From: Tateyamaria sp. syn59
Lineage (GTDB): Bacteria; Pseudomonadota; Alphaproteobacteria; Rhodobacterales; Rhodobacteraceae
Direction: 5' to 3'
NCBI RefSeq assembly: GCF_007995245.1
Contig: NZ_VCBA01000002.1
Span: forward strand, 62,001 to 126,000
DNA: 64,000 nucleotides
Both the position numbers and the translations under genes were made by a program. Shown in pieces: positions 21,572-30,381 of this stretch; position 1 is the stretch's first letter, and the number at the start of each line of letters is the position of its first letter. The notes under the pieces were generated by a model. That model ran no database searches, was not told the DNA's origin, and saw nothing but the letters and a program-made list of their open reading frames with translations.

Positions 21572-23197
21572 CTACTTCAACGGCTGCAATACATCCTCCA
21601 ACGGGATCGGCGTGTACCAAAGCGCGTCGATCTTGGCATGACGGATCGCGTCACATTGGCGTGCATCGCGCGCCATATTGACGACAATGGCATGACTTTC
21701 ATCCATCAATGGCACCTCTTCGGCACAGCGTGGGAAATGGTCCGCCTCATGGGTGCAGATACCGGACCGCAGTCGTTCGGCACGCACAAACGGGCACAGA
21801 ATGTCCGTGGCCAGATCAACGCCATCCGTGGCTGCAACCCACTGTAGGCCCGCAGGGTTATCTTCCGCCTCATGGTACATTTGAAGCTGTCGCGTCTTGA
21901 ACAGCAGGTATAGATCCAGCGCCAGCACGACGTCATCCGCATAGACGATGGCGTTAATCTGCGCGTCCTCGAAGGCGAAGTACTGCGCGACATCGCCACT
22001 GATATGCACCTGCGCGTACTTATGCCAGAGGTCGCCGGAATATGGAGACGCGTACAGCCTGCGGATGGAAAAGTCGCGCTTTTGCTGCATCAGGGCCGTC
22101 AGCCGGGCCGCCTTTTCCGCCTCCGTTTCACCAATGCCGGCGCGCTGTGTTCTGACCCTGCCATCGTCAAGCACAGTGCTGACCCAGGGCAGTTCGTATT
22201 GCGACGATTCCACCATGTCCAAAAGGTGCGGATTGAACGGATCCATCTCGAGGAATGCTTTGCTGCGTTCCAGATGCGCGCGACGTGTCTTGTGGACCAT
22301 GTAGCGGCGCTGTTTGTACACACCGATGAAGTTGTCAAAAGCTGACGCCCACCGATCAAGGTCCATTAACCCGTACAGGTCCGGTTCCATCGTGACAAAG
22401 GTCTGCTCCATCCAATCAAGCTGAGCGTCGGTCAATGCATCGGGTTGAAAATTGTTGATCAGGTTCAAAAGCCGATAGTCGACCATGACCGGGTTGTCCG
22501 GATTGTAGTCCGGCCAATCGGCAAGATCGCTGTTGCGCGTATCGCCATAAGCTGTATGGCCGTACATCAGACACTGCGTCACAGTTTCCTCGGAAATGCG
22601 CCCGGCATAGTCCTCACAAAACGGCTCGAACGCGGCTGGCCCATGCCGCCCGACAAAGGGAAAAGCGCGCTGGATCGTGCCCCAGTTCGGATGGGTGTCC
22701 ATAACCCGGTTCACAGCGCTGATCGGATCCCCGACATCGCGATCATAGCCGTACATTCGGATCACCGCGTCCGATGCAGGGATCAGATCCGGTGCGGCGG
22801 CGTAAGCGAAGCGTGCGTGCTGGGTCGCCTCCAAGCGCATGTCATCCGCCGCCATCGCAGCCCAGCCGTTGCGCCCAGCACCGACGTTTTGTGCCGCGTT
22901 CCACAAGCTCCAAGCCCGCGCGATGCGGGCATAGGGATTGCCGGTGTCTTCTGACACCCACTCTTTTACAAACGCCGTCGTTTTGGGATGGCTGCGCGAC
23001 AAAACGATAAAGAGATCGCGTATGTCGTCCGCGCTGAGGGTGCCGTTCAAAAACTCACGGTGAGAGGCGTCGACAAGTACATGCACCGCCTCCGAGCGCC
23101 CCTCGAGAACGAGATCGAAGAGTGCCCTCTCCCGGGATGTTTCAGCCAGTGACGCCGTGGACCAGAGAAACAGTAAAAGACAATAAAAAACGCGCAT
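21572..23197 (-). CDS. Exported protein of unknown function
   Basis: 541 residues. MRVFYCLLLFLWSTASLAE is a clear Sec signal peptide with cleavage after SLA, so the mature protein is periplasmic. The rest is soluble and helix-rich. ARIARAWSLWNAAQN and the spacing of aromatic residues hint at TPR-like helical repeats, perhaps of the DUF4034 type, but I do not recognise a family with confidence. Several late cysteines (CPFVRAERLRSGICTHEAD, FPRC, RQCDAIR) could form disulfides. Transcription converges on gyrA. A real gene, judging by its length, signal peptide and codon use like its neighbours. Confidence 0.8.
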   Translation of the reverse strand: MRVFYCLLLFLWSTASLAETSRERALFDLVLEGRSEAVHVLVDASHREFLNGTLSADDIRDLFIVLSRSHPKTTAFVKEWVSEDTGNPYARIARAWSLWNAAQNVGAGRNGWAAMAADDMRLEATQHARFAYAAAPDLIPASDAVIRMYGYDRDVGDPISAVNRVMDTHPNWGTIQRAFPFVGRHGPAAFEPFCEDYAGRISEETVTQCLMYGHTAYGDTRNSDLADWPDYNPDNPVMVDYRLLNLINNFQPDALTDAQLDWMEQTFVTMEPDLYGLMDLDRWASAFDNFIGVYKQRRYMVHKTRRAHLERSKAFLEMDPFNPHLLDMVESSQYELPWVSTVLDDGRVRTQRAGIGETEAEKAARLTALMQQKRDFSIRRLYASPYSGDLWHKYAQVHISGDVAQYFAFEDAQINAIVYADDVVLALDLYLLFKTRQLQMYHEAEDNPAGLQWVAATDGVDLATDILCPFVRAERLRSGICTHEADHFPRCAEEVPLMDESHAIVVNMARDARQCDAIRHAKIDALWYTPIPLEDVLQPLK

Positions 23198-23289
23198 TTA
23201 TAGAACCCCGAATGCTATCCAGGGTAGCATCAGGATGCTTTGCGACGCCTTGCAGCCCGCACTGTGACCTTAGTGTGGCACGCGTCGAT

Positions 23290-24765
23290 CTAAAGCGCGT
23301 AGAGGGCGCCGAACTTGTCTTTGAGATAGCCCAAGAGCGGCTCAGGTCCCGGTGCCCTGCCACTCGCGTGCTCGATCACCTCGCGCGGCTCGTAGAGACC
23401 GCCGTGGACCTGCAGGTTGTCCCGCAGCCATCCAGTTGCTGCCGACGTGTCGCCTTGCGCCAATTGCGCATCCAAGTCCGGAACCGCAGCGCGCAATGCG
23501 TCGTGCAAACATCCGGCGTAGACATTGCCCAATGAGTAGGTCGGGAAATAGCCGAACAGGCCAACGGACCAATGCACATCCTGCAGCACTCCGTTTGACG
23601 GCATGTCGACCGCATACCCGAAATCCGCTTCGAACCGGTCATTCCACGCCGCTTCCAGATCGCCGACGGTAAGGTCGCCTGACATCAGCGCTCGCTCCAG
23701 ATCAAAGCGCAGAAGCACATGAAGGTTGTACTGCACCTCATCCGCTTCGGTCCGGATGTAGCCATTCGACACGCGATTGACAGCTGCATAGAACGCGTCT
23801 TCATCCGCGATCCCGAAATCACCGAACGCATCCCGCATCTGCCCGTAAAGCCAGCCGGTAAACGCACGGCTGCGCCCCAACTGGTTCTCGTAAATCCGGC
23901 TCTGGCTTTCGTGCACGCCCATTGACACACCGCGCCCCAACGGGCTCAGCAGGTAGGCGTCGTCGATGTTCTGCTCGTAACAGGCGTGCCCGACCTCGTG
24001 GATCGTTGAGTAAAAGCAATTGAACGGATCATCCGGGTTTGTGCGTGTGGTGATGCGTACGTCATTGCCGGACCCGGATGAGAACGGATGCACGGCCTTG
24101 TCGATGCGCCCGTGCACCAGATCATAGCCAAATGTCTTGGCCAGCAGCGTACTGAGTTTCAATTGCGCCACTTCATCGAACGGCCCGGTCACGCCCGCAG
24201 GCGCTGGTTTTTCGAGAATGGCGGCACGCAATTCGGTCAGCGCCGGGCGCAACGCTCCAAACATCGCTTCGAGATCGGCGCTGGTCGTACCGGGTTCATA
24301 GTCCTCGAGCATGGCGTCATAGATGTCGCCGCCATTGGCCAGCGCCGCCCCTTCTTCGCGCTTCAGCGCAATGACTTCGGCCAAGACCGGCGCAAAGGCT
24401 GCGTAATCATCAGCCTCGCGCGCCTCAGCCCATTTGCCTTGGGCGTTGGACGTCACACGCGCGATCTGTGCCGCCAGATTTGCAGGCACCTTGGAGGCGC
24501 GATCGTAGCTGCGCTTGATCTCGCGCAGCTTGGCTGCATCCACAGCACCCAGGGCGCCTGCGTCAATTGCCGCCAGCCAGTCACCCACCTTGGGATCCGT
24601 GCGGCGCGCGTGCAGCACACTTTCCATTGCCGCCATCTCTTCGCCCCGTTGCGCGGCCGCACCACGGGGCATCATCGTCTCCTGGTCCCAACCCAGACGC
24701 CCGGCCACCTGGCCCAAGGCCTGCGTGGTGTGGTCGTGGGCGAGAAGGTCGTCAAAGGCACTCAT
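23290..24765 (-). CDS. M32 family carboxypeptidase
   Basis: 491 residues. HEVGH (256-260) holds the two zinc histidines and catalytic Glu, and HESQSR (285-290) supplies the third ligand. HPFSSGSGNDVRITTR before it and the GYFPTYSLGNVYAG segment are also typical of thermostable carboxypeptidase 1. It removes C-terminal amino acids with broad specificity in the cytoplasm. I start at MSAFDDLLAHDH, whose ATG shares one base with the ctaA stop (TGATG), instead of the 38-residue longer frame. It is probably co-transcribed with ctaA. Confidence 0.94.
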   Translation of the reverse strand: MSAFDDLLAHDHTTQALGQVAGRLGWDQETMMPRGAAAQRGEEMAAMESVLHARRTDPKVGDWLAAIDAGALGAVDAAKLREIKRSYDRASKVPANLAAQIARVTSNAQGKWAEAREADDYAAFAPVLAEVIALKREEGAALANGGDIYDAMLEDYEPGTTSADLEAMFGALRPALTELRAAILEKPAPAGVTGPFDEVAQLKLSTLLAKTFGYDLVHGRIDKAVHPFSSGSGNDVRITTRTNPDDPFNCFYSTIHEVGHACYEQNIDDAYLLSPLGRGVSMGVHESQSRIYENQLGRSRAFTGWLYGQMRDAFGDFGIADEDAFYAAVNRVSNGYIRTEADEVQYNLHVLLRFDLERALMSGDLTVGDLEAAWNDRFEADFGYAVDMPSNGVLQDVHWSVGLFGYFPTYSLGNVYAGCLHDALRAAVPDLDAQLAQGDTSAATGWLRDNLQVHGGLYEPREVIEHASGRAPGPEPLLGYLKDKFGALYAL

Positions 24766-25910
24766 CACGCGGTCCCCCGGATGGATATTGCAATTGGGTA
24801 GGCCGCGAGAAAGCGCGCCCGCAGGATCAGCGCCCAGAGGATAACGGCCAGAAACTGGTGCAAGATCGCAATTTGCCATGGGGCACCATAGAGGACGGTG
24901 ACGATCCCCAGCACAATTTGCAGGCTCATTGCCGCGAAAACCGCGTTGAAGGCAAAGCGCGTATTGGCATGGGCGGACTTGCGCCCGCGCAGCCAGACCA
25001 CGACGGCAAAAATTGCCAGCAGATATCCCGTCACCCGGTGGATGAACTGCACGAGGCCGGGGCTTTCAAAGAAGTTCCGCCACCACGGCTCGAAAACAAA
25101 GGCGGTCGCAGGAAACACCTGCCCGCCCATGAGCGGCCAGTCCGTATAGGTCCGCCCGGCGTCAATGCCCGCCACCAGTGCACCGATAAGGATCTGGAGA
25201 AATGCAAAGTGCATCAGGCCGGTGGACATCGAAAAGAGCTTCGCCTCTTTGTCCCGCCGCGCCTGCATCAGATCACGCTCGGGGCGGCCCAGAAGGTAGG
25301 TGTACCAGGCAATGAAGCCCAGAATGACAAAGGCCAAACCCAGATGGGTGGCCAGCCGATAGCTCGCGACATCGAGCATGCCTTCGCCCTGCGTCACGCC
25401 ACTGGCGACCATCCACCAGCCAATTGCGCCCTGCAGCCCGCCAAGTACACCCAGGCCCAGCAGACGCGGTGTCCAACCGGCCGGGATCTGGCGGCGGATC
25501 AGGAACCAGAAGAAACCAATGGCCCATACAAGGCCGATCACCCGGCCAAGCTGCCGGTGCCCCCATTCCCACCAATAGATAACCTTGAAGTCGGCCATGG
25601 TCATCCAGGCGTTCTGCAGCCGAAACTCGTCGATCTGCTGGTAGAGGGCGAATTCCGCCTCCCAGTCCGCCTGGTTCAGTGGCGGGATGGCCCCGGTAAA
25701 GGGCCGCCATTCCGTGATGGACAGCCCGCTGTCGGTCAGCCGGGTCAGACCGCCCACGGCAATCATCACGACCACGAGGGCAAACAGCATCATCAGCCAC
25801 ACGCGGATCGCGCCGCGCGCGCCACCTCTACCCCTGTCTATCACCCCGGTCTCAACCACCTGCTTTTCAGTGGTCCCAACCTCTTCGAAAATACTACGGT
25901 TCTTTGCCAT
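24765..25910 (-). CDS. ctaA: Haem A synthase (COX15/CtaA)
   Basis: 381 residues with about eight membrane helices. It oxidises the C8 methyl of haem O to give haem A for aa3-type cytochrome oxidase. VGGLTRLTDSGLSITEWRP is the family signature, WEWGHRQLGRVIG carries a conserved haem-ligand histidine, and later FIHRVTGY and LHQFLA supply the others. The length fits the alphaproteobacterial type-2 form. It lies upstream of the M32 peptidase with a one-base overlap. Confidence 0.95.
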   Translation of the reverse strand: MAKNRSIFEEVGTTEKQVVETGVIDRGRGGARGAIRVWLMMLFALVVVMIAVGGLTRLTDSGLSITEWRPFTGAIPPLNQADWEAEFALYQQIDEFRLQNAWMTMADFKVIYWWEWGHRQLGRVIGLVWAIGFFWFLIRRQIPAGWTPRLLGLGVLGGLQGAIGWWMVASGVTQGEGMLDVASYRLATHLGLAFVILGFIAWYTYLLGRPERDLMQARRDKEAKLFSMSTGLMHFAFLQILIGALVAGIDAGRTYTDWPLMGGQVFPATAFVFEPWWRNFFESPGLVQFIHRVTGYLLAIFAVVVWLRGRKSAHANTRFAFNAVFAAMSLQIVLGIVTVLYGAPWQIAILHQFLAVILWALILRARFLAAYPIAISIRGTA

Positions 25911-25969
25911 CTTGGCTCCGGTCTACACTCACCGCGCAACCTATGTCTGCCGCACGGGGTCGTCCATAG

Positions 25970-26698
25970 TCACTGGCGGCTGGCCCAGCGGACCATCTGA
26001 CGCAGCATGCCGTGCAGGGTCTGCACATCTGCGCGGGTCAGAGGCATCCGGCTCCAGAAATTGCGCAGGTTCATCTTCATGCTGGGGGCCTTGTGCTCGG
26101 GGAAGAAAAACCCCGCCTGCTCCAACCGCTCCTCGAAATGCCGCGCGAGGTGCTCGATTTCGTTGCCGTCGGCCCATTCGGTGCCCGCCATCTCGGTCAC
26201 GCGATGCTCAATCTCGGCACTGGCACGCCGCCACTCATAGCCGACCAGCAGCACACATTGCGCCAAGTTCAGAGACGGAAATTCAGGGTTCACCGGCACA
26301 GTAATCAGCGCGTTGGCTTGCGCCAGATCCTCGTTCTCCAGCCCAGCCCGCTCCGGCCCGAACATCACGGCGACATGCTGGCCTTCTGCGATGCGACGTG
26401 CGGCGTCTTGCATGGCGGCTTCGGGGCTCAGCACATCCTTGGTCATATCGCGCATCCGGGCCGTCGTAGCATAGACATAGGTGCAGTCACTGACGCTGCC
26501 TGCCACATCCGGGTGCACCGTTGCGGCATCCAGCACCCGCCCCGCGCCGCTGGCCATCGCCACTGCTGCAGGATTGGGCCAGCCGTCACGTGGGTCCACG
26601 ATGCGCATCCGGTCCACGCCAAAATTCAGCATCGCGCGGGCAGCCGCTCCGATGTTCTCGCCCATCTGGGGGCGCGTCAGCACAAATGTCGGTGTCAT
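25970..26698 (-). CDS. trmJ: TrmJ-type SPOUT RNA 2'-O-methyltransferase
   Basis: 242 residues. It begins FVLTRPQMGENIGAAARAMLNFG, the TrmH/SpoU motif 1 with the catalytic arginine region. MFGPERAGLENEDL is motif 2, and the SAM-binding knot VPVNPEFPSLNLAQCVLL is motif 3. TrmJ methylates position 32 of tRNAs. The C-terminal extension of ~80 residues is as in TrmJ. I use ATG 26698; the longer frame to 26845 reads through a dispersed repeat and is not conserved. Confidence 0.9.
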   Translation of the reverse strand: MTPTFVLTRPQMGENIGAAARAMLNFGVDRMRIVDPRDGWPNPAAVAMASGAGRVLDAATVHPDVAGSVSDCTYVYATTARMRDMTKDVLSPEAAMQDAARRIAEGQHVAVMFGPERAGLENEDLAQANALITVPVNPEFPSLNLAQCVLLVGYEWRRASAEIEHRVTEMAGTEWADGNEIEHLARHFEERLEQAGFFFPEHKAPSMKMNLRNFWSRMPLTRADVQTLHGMLRQMVRWASRQ

Positions 26699-26734
26699 GG
26701 CGCGCCGTCTACCGCGACACAGAACGCCCGACAA

Positions 26735-26770
26735 TCCCCTTCCCTGTTTCAAAAAAATCCCCGCCGGAGG
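26735..26770 (-). repeat. Dispersed 3'-flanking repeat, partial copy 4
   Basis: 22 bases (26740-26761) are identical to 46916-46937, followed by a near-identical GGAGGC. On the minus strand it reads GCCTCCGGCGGGGATTTTTT then GAAACAGGGAA. It lies between divergent trmJ and thiE and lacks the G-rich hairpin half. Confidence 0.55.
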
Positions 26771-26835
26771 CATAAATCTTTTCAAGCACTGCCTTTTCCG
26801 GCTAGAGCGACTCCCAGAACAAAGGACACCCCAGA

Positions 26836-27450
26836 ATGAGTGCACCCGAGCAGCCGCAGATCTACCTCATCACCCCGCCTGTCTTTGAGCTCTCCGTGTT
26901 CCCAGGACAGCTGAACGCCGTGCTCGAAGCACACGACGTGGCGTGCATTCGACTGGCCCTGGCTACGCGGGAAGAGGACCGGATGTCACGGGCCGCCGAC
27001 GCATGCCGCGAAGTGGCCCATGCCCATGACGTCGCGCTTGTTCTGAACGATCACGTCAGCCTTGCCGAACGGCTGGGCCTTGATGGCGTGCATCTCAGCG
27101 ATGCCGCCAAATCGGTGCGCGACGCCCGCAAGGCCCTGGGGCCGGACGCAATCGTGGGCAGCTTTTGCAGCACCTCGCGGCATGATGGCATGACGGCCGG
27201 TGAAGCGGGCGCCGACTACATCGCCTTCGGCCCGCTCACCGGCATGGCGGACGAGGCAACGGCCGAGGACGACCTTTTTGCCTGGTGGTCCGAGATGATC
27301 GAAGTGCCCGTGGTGGCCGAGGGCGGCCTGACGCTCGACACAGTCAAGCGCCTTGCCCCAATCACTGACTTTTTCGGCGTTGGCGAAGAAATCTGGGGCG
27401 ACGACGACCCAGCCGCCGCCCTCGCCCGCCTAATGGACCCGATCGGTTAA
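26836..27450 (+). CDS. thiE: Thiamine-phosphate synthase family protein
   Basis: 204 residues of the ThiE/TenI TIM-barrel fold, joining HMP-PP and thiazole phosphate. LVLNDHVSLAERLGLDGVHLS corresponds to the INDR...GVHLGQ region, GADYIAFGPL to the YxxxGP motif, and VVAEGGLTLDTV to the phosphate-binding IGGI segment. Residues around the first loops (CIRLALATREE) differ from canonical ThiE (RxK), so it could be a divergent ThiE/TenI paralogue. No TPP riboswitch is visible upstream. AAAGGA precedes the start. The stop overlaps the convergent hupE stop. Confidence 0.78.
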   Translation: MSAPEQPQIYLITPPVFELSVFPGQLNAVLEAHDVACIRLALATREEDRMSRAADACREVAHAHDVALVLNDHVSLAERLGLDGVHLSDAAKSVRDARKALGPDAIVGSFCSTSRHDGMTAGEAGADYIAFGPLTGMADEATAEDDLFAWWSEMIEVPVVAEGGLTLDTVKRLAPITDFFGVGEEIWGDDDPAAALARLMDPIG

Positions 27451-28640
27451 AGCAGCGTCCGCTCGATCACCCAGTAGATCGCAATCACCGCAATCAGCAG
27501 CGAACCGGTCAGTGACCAGGCCCGGAACATCACATTGTAATCGGTGATCGTCTCTTCCTGCCCTTCAAGGTCAGACATCCGCGCCGCCCGCACGCCCAGC
27601 CACAACAGGATCGCCGCGAGCGCGATGACTGTCAGCTGCCCAATCTCGACTCCGACATTGAAGCCGATCAGCGCCGGGATAAACTGACCCTCGGGCAAGC
27701 CGAACTCGCCCAGGACCGAGGCAAAACCAAGCCCGTGCAGCAAACCAAAGCCAAAGATGATCGCAGGCCGCCACGGGTTCAGCCCACGGGCAAAGATGTT
27801 TTCGATGGCCACATAGACAATGGATGCTGCAATCAAAGGCTCCACAATGCTGCCCGGCAGCTTGACGATGCCAAGCGCACCAAGCGCAAGGGTGACCGTG
27901 TGCGCAAGGGTAAAGGCCGTGACCTGCCACAACAGGGGCGCCAGCCGCGTTGACAGAAAAAACAGGCCCAGCACAAACAGGATATGATCGAGCCCTTTGG
28001 GCAGGATGTGGTCGAAACCAACCGGGATATACGCACCAAAGGTCTGCCAGCCAGAGGCGGCATTGCCACCGGCCAAGGCAATCGGACCACTAGCCTCTCC
28101 ACCGGATACAAGCCCGGTATAGGGCGCCTCGACCCCCTGCTGCCGCAGGATCAGATCGCCCGCACCTTGGGGCCAGGCCACTTCGACAGCATCTGTCCCC
28201 GCGGGGACAGATCCGGTCAACACGATGTCCGTGATCCGCGCAAGCTCTGCATTGGCCACCTGCTGGACATTCACATCGTCGATGGCCATGGGCACCGCCG
28301 CTGCACCCGCCGCCACCAGCGGGACGTTGTTCATCGCGTCGACAAGATCAGGCACCCGCGCCGCGACCGCCGCGCCACTCAGGGCGCGCAGAACGTCGTA
28401 ATCGGCGGCATTCTCTGCATCGTCCGTGTCCGAGATGGCATCCAGGTCGATCCCGGACAGCTGTGCTTCGACGTTCACTTTCAACTCAAGCCGGACGTTG
28501 CCGTCTGACACAGTCAGATCCGCAATGGTCGGCACAACCTCGTGCGCGGCCGCCATACTGGCCCAGACGCCCCAGCAAACAGTTGACAACACTGCCCAAA
28601 GCCGCAGCTTGAAAGGCACTCGAAAAAAGGCAGCACTCAT
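27447..28640 (-). CDS. HupE/UreJ-family membrane protein
   Basis: 397 residues. A Sec signal peptide ends WGVWASMAAA|HEV, so the mature protein should begin with His-Glu. Residues ~35-190 form a periplasmic domain, followed by about six or seven membrane helices. FDHILPKGLDHILFVLGLFF with its paired Asp-His is the hallmark of HupE_UreJ_2 proteins, related to nickel permeases. FGFGLLHGLGFASVLGEFGLP is the second conserved His-rich helix. Probable role: metal (Ni, possibly Cu or Co) transport. Its start codon overlaps that of the divergent DUF4198 gene in one CATG. A ribosome site GGTGAG lies inside the neighbour's coding region. Confidence 0.85.
   Translation of the reverse strand: MSAAFFRVPFKLRLWAVLSTVCWGVWASMAAAHEVVPTIADLTVSDGNVRLELKVNVEAQLSGIDLDAISDTDDAENAADYDVLRALSGAAVAARVPDLVDAMNNVPLVAAGAAAVPMAIDDVNVQQVANAELARITDIVLTGSVPAGTDAVEVAWPQGAGDLILRQQGVEAPYTGLVSGGEASGPIALAGGNAASGWQTFGAYIPVGFDHILPKGLDHILFVLGLFFLSTRLAPLLWQVTAFTLAHTVTLALGALGIVKLPGSIVEPLIAASIVYVAIENIFARGLNPWRPAIIFGFGLLHGLGFASVLGEFGLPEGQFIPALIGFNVGVEIGQLTVIALAAILLWLGVRAARMSDLEGQEETITDYNVMFRAWSLTGSLLIAVIAIYWVIERTLL
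28191..28212. repeat. Perfect 22-base GC palindrome, copy A
   Basis: ATCTGTCCCCG followed by its exact reverse complement, within the HupE-like coding sequence where it encodes part of GSVPAGTDA. The inner 20 bases recur exactly at 60713-60732. Confidence 0.7.
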
Positions 28641-29442
28641 GTTTCTCACCCGCTTAGTCGTCGTGCTTTGGTGCGCCATATGCGCCACAATCGCAACCGC
28701 CCATGAGTTCTGGATCGAACCGGAGCGCTTTCAAGTGCCCCCATCGGCACAGGTCGTGGCGCACCTCAAGAACGGAGAAGAGTTTGAGGGCGTGAACCTC
28801 GCATACTTCGAGAAGCGTATCGCGCGGTTTGATGTGGTGATCGGCGACACCGTGCGCCCCGTGCAAGCCCGTATGGGCGACAGTCCAGCCCTGGACGTGC
28901 CCGGACCAGTCGGCGGGCTTGTGATCGTGGTGCACGAAACCGAACCTTCACTTCTGACCTACCGGGATTGGGCAAAATTCCAGAAATTCGCAGATCACAA
29001 GGATTTCCCGGACATTTCGGACCACCACGCGGCCAACGGTTTCCCCGACCCGCCTTTCAAGGAACGTTATACGCGCCATGCCAAGGCGTTGGTCGCGGTG
29101 GGCGAAGGCGTCGGTCTCGACCGCGCGCTTGGCCTGAAAACCGAATTCATCGCGCTGACAAACCCGTATGAGCCCTCTTTCGATGGCACCATGCGTGTGC
29201 AGCTCACGCTGGACGGTGAAGCTCGAACCGATGCGCAGGTCGAAGTCTTTGATCGCGCGCCCGATGACAGCGTCACCGTGACCCTGCACCGCACGGATGA
29301 CGCTGGTATCGCCGCGATCCCCGTCACCTCCGGACATGACTACCTGTTCGACGCGGTTGCACTCGCGCGCACGGCGGACGGCACGACTGACGCTGTCTGG
29401 GACACGTATTGGGCGGCGCTGACCTTTGGCGTACCGGAGTAA
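28639..29442 (+). CDS. DUF4198 periplasmic protein (metal-uptake associated)
   Basis: 267 residues. MFLTRLVVVLWCAICATIATA is a signal peptide, and cleavage would leave His-Glu-Phe-Trp as the mature N terminus. HEFWIEPERFQ, followed by a beta-rich domain ending GHDYLFDAVAL, is the DUF4198 pattern, described as nickel-uptake associated. It pairs with the divergent HupE/UreJ protein. I start at ATG 28639 because longer frames from 28426 place 71 non-conserved residues before the signal peptide. AAAAAGG sits upstream, inside the hupE coding region. A mature N-terminal His could bind metal; that is inference. Confidence 0.82.
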   Translation: MFLTRLVVVLWCAICATIATAHEFWIEPERFQVPPSAQVVAHLKNGEEFEGVNLAYFEKRIARFDVVIGDTVRPVQARMGDSPALDVPGPVGGLVIVVHETEPSLLTYRDWAKFQKFADHKDFPDISDHHAANGFPDPPFKERYTRHAKALVAVGEGVGLDRALGLKTEFIALTNPYEPSFDGTMRVQLTLDGEARTDAQVEVFDRAPDDSVTVTLHRTDDAGIAAIPVTSGHDYLFDAVALARTADGTTDAVWDTYWAALTFGVPE

Positions 29443-29487
29443 CGGGCGCCCTTGCCTCTTTCCGCGCGCAGCGGCACAACACGGGCC

Positions 29488-30381
29488 ATGAAACCTACGC
29501 CTGACATTCTGTGCATCGGATCGGTCCTCTGGGATGTGATTGGGCGTGCGCCGCTCGCGATGCGAAAAGGCTCCGACGTGCCGGGGCGGATCACGCGCCT
29601 GCCAGGCGGGGTTGCCATGAACATCGCGATGACGCTGGCGCGCTTCGGTTTGACGCCTGCCTTGCTCACAGCCATCGGCCGCGATGCCGAAGGGGACGAG
29701 TTGATTGCCGCCTGCACCGCGCGCGGCATGATCACCGACACCGTGTACCGCTCCGAAGACCTGCCAACCGACCAGTACATGGCCGTTGAGGGCGCCAACG
29801 GGTTGATTGCCGCCATCGCAGACGCACACTCGCTGGAAAGCGCGGGCGCAAAGATCCTGCGCCCCCTGACCGACGGAACGCTTGCGACGCCGGAGGCGCC
29901 CTATGCGGGCTTGGCTGCGCTGGACGGGAACCTGACGCTTGACCTGCTGAACAAGATCGCCACCAGCCCCGTGCTGGCGCAGGCAGATTTGCGCGTCGCG
30001 CCGGCCTCGCCGGGCAAGGCCGAACGGCTGAGCCCGTTTCTCAACCACAACCGCGGCACGCTTTACGTGAACATCGAAGAGGCCGGGCTTTTGTGTCAGC
30101 GCGGGTTCGACAATTCGGTCGAGGCCGCGGACGGGCTGCTTGCACGCGGCGCCGCGCGGGTCCTGGTCACCGACGGCGGCAAAACCGCGACCGAAGGATC
30201 GGTCGAAGGGCTGGTCAGTGAAACACCACCGCAGGTCCTCGTCACCCGTATAACGGGCGCGGGCGACACCTTTATGGCCGCCCATATCGCTGCCGAGCTG
30301 CGCGGCGCCAATCGCGCCGACGCCCTGCACGCCGCACTTGAGGCGGCCGCCATCTATGTTTCAGGAAAGACGCCCACATGA
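29488..30381 (+). CDS. psuK: PfkB-family kinase, probable pseudouridine kinase
   Basis: 297 residues of the ribokinase/PfkB fold. DILCIGSVLWDVIGRA starts the fold, LPGGVAMNIAMTLARFG is PfkB signature 1, and ITGAGDTFMAAHIA is signature 2 with the catalytic Asp. It is assigned as PsuK because its stop overlaps the start of psuG as ATGA; PsuK phosphorylates pseudouridine before PsuG cleaves it. By fold alone it could be another nucleoside or sugar kinase. The start at 29488 is chosen over an upstream alternative at 29452 because MKPTPDILCIGS is the conserved beginning. Confidence 0.88.
   Translation: MKPTPDILCIGSVLWDVIGRAPLAMRKGSDVPGRITRLPGGVAMNIAMTLARFGLTPALLTAIGRDAEGDELIAACTARGMITDTVYRSEDLPTDQYMAVEGANGLIAAIADAHSLESAGAKILRPLTDGTLATPEAPYAGLAALDGNLTLDLLNKIATSPVLAQADLRVAPASPGKAERLSPFLNHNRGTLYVNIEEAGLLCQRGFDNSVEAADGLLARGAARVLVTDGGKTATEGSVEGLVSETPPQVLVTRITGAGDTFMAAHIAAELRGANRADALHAALEAAAIYVSGKTPT

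Noticed and set aside
26699-26835. TPP riboswitch before the thiE-like gene
   Set aside because: The 137-base gap is too short after removing the repeat, and I cannot find the conserved CUGAGA and thi-box elements.
28948-30330. Minus-strand 460-residue frame opposite psuK and DUF4198
   Set aside because: Low-complexity Arg/Gly/Val translation; the plus-strand genes carry intact family motifs.
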